13,312 nt of DNA. Origin: Akkermansia muciniphila. GTDB lineage: Bacteria > Verrucomicrobiota > Verrucomicrobiia > Verrucomicrobiales > Akkermansiaceae. Position numbers and translations under genes: made by a program. How positions within the stretch are numbered: the first letter of the stretch is position 1; every line of letters begins with the position of its first letter. The notes under the pieces were generated by a model that worked only from the letters and a program-made list of their open reading frames with translations, was not told where the DNA came from and did no database searches. This document shows, piece by piece, positions 8,585 through 13,312 of the stretch. Location: NCBI GenBank assembly GCA_945870545.1, contig CAMBTF010000014.1, positions 1-13,312 on the forward strand, read 5' to 3'.

Positions 8585-10411
8585 ATGAAATTTTTACCCG
8601 TATATTTAGCCCTCCTCATCGCGAGCGTCCTGCTCGTTCCAACCTCGCATGCGATCGGTGACCGCCGGGAGCGCGGAGGGGCCGCAACTCCCAAACGCAG
8701 CCCGATGACGGGCTCAAAAATCGAACGCCCCGCCGCACGTCCCGCCGCTCGTCCCGCCCCCAAGCCCGCCCCAAGACCCGCACTCCGCCCAGAAGCCCGC
8801 CCCGCCCCACGTCCAGAAGCTCGCCCCGCCGCTCGTCCGGAAGCCCGTCCCACCGCTCGTCCGGAAATGCGCCCCGCCCCACGTCCGGAGACCCGCCCTG
8901 CTGAGCGACCCTCAGTCCAGCGTCCGGAAACCCGCCCGGTGCAGCGCCCGGATACGCTCCCCGGCAAACTGCCCGATCGCAGGCCGGATACGCGCCCGTC
9001 CATGGATCGCCCTGGCCACACTCGCCCCAACACGCTGCCCGGCATGGTCACTTATCCAAACCGTCCGGACAATCGCCCGAACATTGGCCAAAACAAAATC
9101 AATACCGGAGATCGTACCAACATCCATATCGACAAGGTCAACGTTAACCGCCGCAACATGGGACTCAATCGTCCGTCCACACTTCCGGCCAACCGCCGCG
9201 ACTGGGACAGCAACCGCTGGGGCGGGAATCACGGAGTCTGGGGTAACAACACGAACATCAACATCAACAATAACTACAGCCTGAACAACAATTTCTCCTA
9301 CCGCCCAAACTACTGGGGTGCTAGCCCGTGGTGGGGCGCCGGTTATTGCCATACCTGGCATCACGGCCATTGGGGATACGGCTGGAACAACAGCTACTAC
9401 CGCCGCCACTGGTACTACTCCGACAATGATTTCGCCTCCGGTTTCATGTGGGGCATCGCGGTATGGAGCATGGGCAACCTGATCTACGATATGGGTTACC
9501 AATCATACAAAAACCCCTATCCTGCGCCGCCTGTGCAGAATACCTACATCACCTACACGCAGCCGGTATCAGTCGCCGCCGCCGCCAACCCTCCCGGCGA
9601 TGAGAAGGCCGCCGAACTCGCCGAAACCAAGTCCAACGAAGCTCTCGAGCGGTCACGCGCGGCCTTCCGAAAAGGCGACTACCTCGCCGCCTCCAAGGCC
9701 GTGGACGAGGCGATCGCCCACACCCCGGGTGATGTCACCCTACACGAATACCGTGCGCTGGTTTTCTTCGCGTTGGGAAAATACTCGGATGCCGCGGGCG
9801 TTCTCAATCCCGTACTCGCGTCCGGACCCGGCTGGGGCTGGGACACCATGGTCGGTTTCTACACAAGCTCAGGAACCTACAGCGACCAGCTCGGCAAACT
9901 GGAAGCATACACCAAAAGTGCTCCCGAAAAAGCGGATGCACGCTTCCTGTTAGGCTACCATTACATGGTCTGCGACCACATGGAGCAGGCCAACGCCGAG
10001 TTCTCCAAAGCATCGGAACTACAACCGGCGGACAATATTTCACGCCAACTCCGCGATCTAACCGCCGCCTCCATCCCTGATGCCGGAGCGTCCGATGCCG
10101 TACCTCCGGCCAGACCTGCACCCGTGGAGCCCGATCAACTCGTCGGCACCTGGGTCAGCGACCGCGGTGCAGACGGCAAGATCCATTTCACCATGACCGC
10201 AGCCGGTGATTACACCTGGGCATTCGTAAACGCAGGTCAGTCCAGTCAACTCAAGGGAACCTACGGCCTTGATGACAAAGGACTGCTCGTGCTCACCAGC
10301 GACGATACCCAGATGGTCTCTGCTGTGGAGTTAAAGGAAAGTAACTCGTTACACTTCGCGCTCGTCGGTGCACCCGATGGAGATCCAGGACTAGATTTCT
10401 CGAAAGAATGA
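8585..10411 (+). CDS. Exported mosaic protein: Pro-Arg repeats, aromatic-rich segment, TPRs, C-terminal beta domain
   Basis: A 608-residue secreted protein in five parts: signal peptide (1-23, cut after SHA); a highly basic Pro-Arg-Ala-Glu repeat region (about 48-165) of tetrads xxRP; an Asn-rich stretch (about 205-238); a Trp/Tyr/His-rich segment (240-280) leading to a hydrophobic FASGFMWGIAVWSMGNLIY (283-301), which could touch a membrane; and TPR-like helices (about 343-490) with FRKGDYLAASKAVDEAI and YHYMVCDHMEQANAEF. A final beta domain (516-605) begins LVGTWVSDRGADG. The TPR part plus this tail resembles secreted TPR proteins common in Planctomycetota and Verrucomicrobiota. TPRs suggest protein binding, and the basic repeat may bind an acidic polymer such as surface polysaccharide; both are inference. 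The AT-rich 5' end and ATG at 8585 give a good signal peptide. Confidence 0.85.
   Translation: MKFLPVYLALLIASVLLVPTSHAIGDRRERGGAATPKRSPMTGSKIERPAARPAARPAPKPAPRPALRPEARPAPRPEARPAARPEARPTARPEMRPAPRPETRPAERPSVQRPETRPVQRPDTLPGKLPDRRPDTRPSMDRPGHTRPNTLPGMVTYPNRPDNRPNIGQNKINTGDRTNIHIDKVNVNRRNMGLNRPSTLPANRRDWDSNRWGGNHGVWGNNTNININNNYSLNNNFSYRPNYWGASPWWGAGYCHTWHHGHWGYGWNNSYYRRHWYYSDNDFASGFMWGIAVWSMGNLIYDMGYQSYKNPYPAPPVQNTYITYTQPVSVAAAANPPGDEKAAELAETKSNEALERSRAAFRKGDYLAASKAVDEAIAHTPGDVTLHEYRALVFFALGKYSDAAGVLNPVLASGPGWGWDTMVGFYTSSGTYSDQLGKLEAYTKSAPEKADARFLLGYHYMVCDHMEQANAEFSKASELQPADNISRQLRDLTAASIPDAGASDAVPPARPAPVEPDQLVGTWVSDRGADGKIHFTMTAAGDYTWAFVNAGQSSQLKGTYGLDDKGLLVLTSDDTQMVSAVELKESNSLHFALVGAPDGDPGLDFSKE
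8795..8914 (+). repeat. Tandem 24-nt coding repeat (Pro-Arg octads)
   Basis: Five consecutive 24-nt units encode ARPAPRPE, ARPAARPE, ARPTARPE, MRPAPRPE and TRPAERPS (residues 71-110 of the mosaic protein). The units are similar but not identical at the DNA level. Looser four-residue xxRP periodicity extends on both sides, from about 8726 to 9028. Such arrays often change copy number by slippage. Confidence 0.85.
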
Positions 10412-10425
10412 CATAATCCAGCTCC

Positions 10426-11676
10426 ATGAAATTCATCCAAATACCCGCGCTCGCCGTCCTGGCTCTTTCCCCTCTCGCATCCGCACAAACAGATGTCAGC
10501 TATGAAGGCGGCGTGCTGCTCAACGCCTCCGAGCTACTTCCCGCCGACCTCCTGCGCGGCGAATCACACCGCGTGCGCGATCACGTAGCCACGGACGGCT
10601 TCTTGGCCCACTTTGAAATCGACAGCGATTTCGGAACCTTCGAGGCCATCGGTGTACCGCAGGCGAAAAGCCGCATCGCCGAGATCCGGGCGATCAAGAA
10701 ACTCGTCGAAACAAGCAAGGGCGACCTTTTCGCGGAAGGCATGAAACGCTCCCTCACGCAACCCGTTGATGCGGTGAAAAACATCGTCACCAACCCGGTG
10801 GAATCCGTAAAACAGGCTCCCGCCACCGTCGGCCATTTTTTTACTAAGGTCGGCTCTGCCATCGGACGCGCAGGCGGAAAGGTGAAGGACAGCATTGAAA
10901 ATGACGGCCCGCCCCCCTCCGGATCCGAGATCGGCCACGCCGCCAGGGATGCCGCAGGATTCGACAAGGCGAAGCTCGATACCGCAAGGCAGCTGGGCGT
11001 CGATCCGTATTCCGACAACGCGCGTCTCCAGGAGGAAATGGACAAGGTCACATGGGCTTTCTTCGCGGGTGGCCTACCTCTGCGCGTAGGGGCTGCGGTT
11101 GCTTCCGCAGGCGTGGCTGTGGCCGCAACCAACATGATCGGAATCCCGGAGGATACCTACGCGTTGACCCAGTCCGAGCTCGCACTCCGCGACGGACGCT
11201 CGCTGGCTGCGATGGGTATCAGCGACGAGAACATCAAGACCTTCCAGCTCTACGGCCCGCTCAGCAGCACCCGCCGCCACCGCATCGTGCTCGCCTTGGA
11301 AACCCTTTCCAAAACCAAAGGCCGCGATCTTATCATACGGCAGGTCAATGCCTGCGAAACGCCCGAACAGGTGGATTTCCTCATCGCCGCGCTATCCATC
11401 CTCGCGGAGCACCAACGGTCTGGTGCCGCCTCATACACCTCCCTCGCGGTCTTGGGTCGCCTGCCCGGAGCAATCCACTCGAACGGCGAACTCCATGTCC
11501 CCGCGCCCGTCGATCATGTGACATGGACAGAGGAGGTCGCCCATTTCGCGACCCGCGATGACCTCGGAAACGCCCCCAAAGTCCTGCTGCACACCGGAAA
11601 ACTCTCGGCAGCCGCTGCCAGCGAACTCAGCGCAAAGGGCTGGAAGTGCGTTAACGTCGCTTATCCGTTATTATGA
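10426..11676 (+). CDS. Exported protein of unknown function, 416 aa
   Basis: I do not recognise this protein. Signal peptide 1-20 ends in ASA, so it is exported. Residues 28-75 look beta-rich, with HFEIDSDFGTFEAIGV. Residues 100-150 are helical and basic and contain a doubled 11-residue motif, TQPVDAVKNIV then TNPVESVKQAP (111-132). A Gly-rich stretch (143-152) and a Pro-Pro-Pro linker (162-164) come next. Residues 213-240 are hydrophobic (VGAAVASAGVAVAAT) and could be a membrane helix or buried hairpin. The last third (about 245-416) is helical with no familiar catalytic motif, and has single Cys residues at 310 and 408. It is 14 bp after the mosaic protein and 91 bp before a lipoprotein hydrolase. 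No Shine-Dalgarno precedes the ATG. The frame is convincing from codon bias, signal peptide and spacing; the function is open. Confidence 0.8.
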   Translation: MKFIQIPALAVLALSPLASAQTDVSYEGGVLLNASELLPADLLRGESHRVRDHVATDGFLAHFEIDSDFGTFEAIGVPQAKSRIAEIRAIKKLVETSKGDLFAEGMKRSLTQPVDAVKNIVTNPVESVKQAPATVGHFFTKVGSAIGRAGGKVKDSIENDGPPPSGSEIGHAARDAAGFDKAKLDTARQLGVDPYSDNARLQEEMDKVTWAFFAGGLPLRVGAAVASAGVAVAATNMIGIPEDTYALTQSELALRDGRSLAAMGISDENIKTFQLYGPLSSTRRHRIVLALETLSKTKGRDLIIRQVNACETPEQVDFLIAALSILAEHQRSGAASYTSLAVLGRLPGAIHSNGELHVPAPVDHVTWTEEVAHFATRDDLGNAPKVLLHTGKLSAAAASELSAKGWKCVNVAYPLL

Positions 11677-11688
11677 AAATCATATCCC

Positions 11689-11718
11689 CGCTGTTGAACC
11701 CCAAGCGATCTAACAGCG
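11689..11718 (+). terminator. Weak hairpin, possible terminator
   Basis: CGCTGTT at 11689-11695 pairs with AACAGCG at 11712-11718 across a 16-nt loop, followed by CTTTCCCTTTG. It sits 12 bases after the stop of the unknown 416-residue protein. The stem is only 7 bp, the loop is long and the T tract is broken, so this could be chance. The rest of the 91-bp gap shows no convincing promoter. Confidence 0.25.
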
Positions 11719-11767
11719 AGCTTTCCCTTTGCCCCTTCCTCACAAATCTTATCCATTCGCAAGTCCA

Positions 11768-13312
11768 ATGAAGTCCCGCATGAAATCGCAACTCCCCTTT
11801 TTTCCTCTTTACGCTATCCTCGCGCTAGGCTCATGCGCTCCCACCGACCTGCCGCCCGCCGAGGGATCACACCGCGCCGCCGTCGTCTCCATGCAGCAGG
11901 CAGCTTCACTGAAAGCCACGCCGGAACAGCGCGCGGCTCTCTACCTGCAGGCCGCACGCGAGGCTTCCGTATTGCTCGACTCGCCTGAGTCCGGCGCCGC
12001 CGCCCGCTCGATTTACAACAAGGCCGCCGCCGATCTGACCATACTGCTACGTAGCGCGGATCAAGGCTCGCTGTGGAACCGCCCACTGACACTCAGCTCC
12101 GGAGACACCACCTACCGCCTACGCTTCGCGAAGAAGACTCGCGACGGCCAATGGAATCCCGCGTATTTCACCTCCTTCACCCCAGCGGAGGAGGTGGATC
12201 TGAAAACCATCGACCGCAGAAACCGCCAAGATGGCGTGGGCGGAGCGCTGGTGGGTATTAGGAAAACGGAACCCTTGGAGGCGTTTTCGCCGCGTGTCGG
12301 TGTCACCGCGCCGGTGACAGCCGCGCTAGAATTCAGGGGCAACGAAGCCGTCCTCAGCTTGATCAATCCGACCGTAAAAACGAAAAGCCGCGTCGCGGGC
12401 AAAGACCGCCTACTGGATGCCGATTTCTCCGCACCGCTGGCCTACTATCCGCAGAAAAACGATCTTGTGGAGGGCTTCATGGGAGCGCTGCGCGTGGCGG
12501 AACACATGAACATCACCGGACTCTACATGCTCCAGCCCTATGATCCGGATCGCATCCCACTCGTTTTCGTTCACGGCCTCATCTCCACCCCCCGCATGTG
12601 GCGCAACGTCATCAACGAACTGGAGACCGATCCCGAACTCCGCCGCCGCTATCAATGCATGGTCTTCGCCTATCCTACCGGGAACCCGCCGCTCTACTCA
12701 GCCTTGCGCCTGCGTGAAGAGTTGGTGAAATTCTACGGGCAACACCCTGCGGCGCGCGACGCGGTCCTCGTCGGGCACAGTATGGGCGGCATCCTTTCCC
12801 GTGTGCAGGTCACCTCGGTCGATCGCAGTGACTGGGATGCGATCGGAGAGAAAAAAGCCTCCGCCTTCTTCGCAAAGGTGAAACCGGGCGACCTCGTAGA
12901 TCGCTCCACCTGCTTCACCGCCAACCCGCACGTAGGTCGTACCATATTCATCTGCACCCCGCACCGCGGCAGCGAGATGGCTGTGGGAACCGTCGGAACC
13001 CTGGCTATGCGCCTCATCGCCTTGCCCCTCGATATCACATCCACCGTCACCAGCGCCATGGGTGATTCTCTAGGCATCATCACCGGCGATGCGAAACGCA
13101 TACCGAACAGCGTCACGGGACTTTCCCCCAAGAACCCCACCTACCAGGTCTTGGAAAACCAGCCCCTCGAAGTCCCCCACCACTCGATCATCGGCGACCG
13201 CGGCAAGCGCGATACGCCAAAAAGTTCCGACGGCGTCGTCGAATACTGGAGTTCGCAGATGAAAGCCGCCGCCTCCGAGAAAATCGTCCCCGGCCCGCAC
13301 GGTTCCTGCGAA
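11768..13312 (+). CDS. Lipoprotein alpha/beta hydrolase (3' end outside the window)
   Basis: The first 515 residues of a lipase/esterase-like hydrolase, open to the last base. Residues 1-22 are a lipoprotein signal with lipobox Leu-Gly-Ser-Cys and the lipid-bearing Cys at 23. Pro follows Ala at +3 and there is no Asp at +2, so an outer-membrane location is likely. Residues about 35-260 are a long N-terminal region, with helices first and then beta-rich stretches, which I do not recognise. The hydrolase core starts at PLVFVHGLISTPRMW (about 264-278), where VHG forms the oxyanion-hole side. The nucleophile elbow is VGHSMGG with Ser338. Later stretches are IFICTPHRGSEMA and SSDGVVEYWSS, whose Asp may be the catalytic acid, and the PGPHGS near the window end probably holds the catalytic His. 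The ATG at 11768 gives the usual lipoprotein leader; the Met at codon 5 is an alternative. Substrate is unknown; an ester is likely. Confidence 0.88.
   Translation, partial: MKSRMKSQLPFFPLYAILALGSCAPTDLPPAEGSHRAAVVSMQQAASLKATPEQRAALYLQAAREASVLLDSPESGAAARSIYNKAAADLTILLRSADQGSLWNRPLTLSSGDTTYRLRFAKKTRDGQWNPAYFTSFTPAEEVDLKTIDRRNRQDGVGGALVGIRKTEPLEAFSPRVGVTAPVTAALEFRGNEAVLSLINPTVKTKSRVAGKDRLLDADFSAPLAYYPQKNDLVEGFMGALRVAEHMNITGLYMLQPYDPDRIPLVFVHGLISTPRMWRNVINELETDPELRRRYQCMVFAYPTGNPPLYSALRLREELVKFYGQHPAARDAVLVGHSMGGILSRVQVTSVDRSDWDAIGEKKASAFFAKVKPGDLVDRSTCFTANPHVGRTIFICTPHRGSEMAVGTVGTLAMRLIALPLDITSTVTSAMGDSLGIITGDAKRIPNSVTGLSPKNPTYQVLENQPLEVPHHSIIGDRGKRDTPKSSDGVVEYWSSQMKAAASEKIVPGPHGSCE

Noticed and set aside
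8726..9028. CRISPR-like array
   Set aside because: The repeats are contiguous, in frame, without spacers, and translate as a regular Pro-Arg pattern.
8569..9051. 160-codon minus-strand ORF rich in Gly-Arg
   Set aside because: It is the reverse reading of the Pro-Arg repeat; the plus-strand protein has a signal peptide and recognisable domains, this frame has neither.

Overview
The window is about 13.3 kb of GC-rich DNA, entirely coded on the plus strand. It holds ten protein genes, cut by the window at both ends. Six of the eight gaps between separated genes are under 60 bp, one pair overlaps by four bases, and no RNA gene, insertion sequence or CRISPR array is visible. Nearly every complete product starts with a signal peptide. 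Lipoproteins and beta-barrel proteins show a Gram-negative envelope. A secreted sulfatase, DUF1254/DUF1214 proteins, a Pro-Arg/TPR protein and the absence of clear Shine-Dalgarno sequences all fit the Planctomycetota-Verrucomicrobiota group, most likely a Verrucomicrobiota of the Luteolibacter/Haloferula kind. That placement is inference from protein style, not a phylogenetic result.

Layout: (1) 1-1200, the C-terminal 399 residues of a formylglycine-type arylsulfatase, closed by a strong hairpin terminator at 1212-1251. (2) 1259-5252, an exported HAD phosphatase followed by two tandem exported DUF1254/DUF1214 paralogs. (3) 5345-6031, an AqpZ-like aquaporin that looks damaged: about 45 residues covering TM4 and the first half of TM5 are missing in frame, and the C-terminus runs through its probable native stop and a terminator-like hairpin. 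(4) 6028-7623, two outer-membrane beta-barrel candidates, one of the family often mislabelled 'neuromedin U'. (5) 7642-10411, a secreted SgcJ/EcaC (NTF2-like) two-domain protein and a 608-residue mosaic protein with Pro-Arg repeats, an Asn- and aromatic-rich segment, TPRs and a small C-terminal beta domain. (6) 10426-13312, an unrecognised exported 416-residue protein and a large lipoprotein alpha/beta hydrolase that runs off the window.

How they may work together (inference): sulfatase, phosphatase and esterase-like hydrolase are all predicted outside the cytoplasm, alongside two outer-membrane barrels, a water channel and several unknown periplasmic proteins. This looks like an envelope or periplasmic module that acts on an external substrate or remodels the cell surface. 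There is no cytoplasmic enzyme, regulator or dedicated sugar transporter in the window, so the substrate cannot be named. The most solid oddity is the aquaporin. The most novel material is the 416-residue protein with its lipoprotein hydrolase partner, and the tandem DUF1254 pair set among secreted hydrolases.
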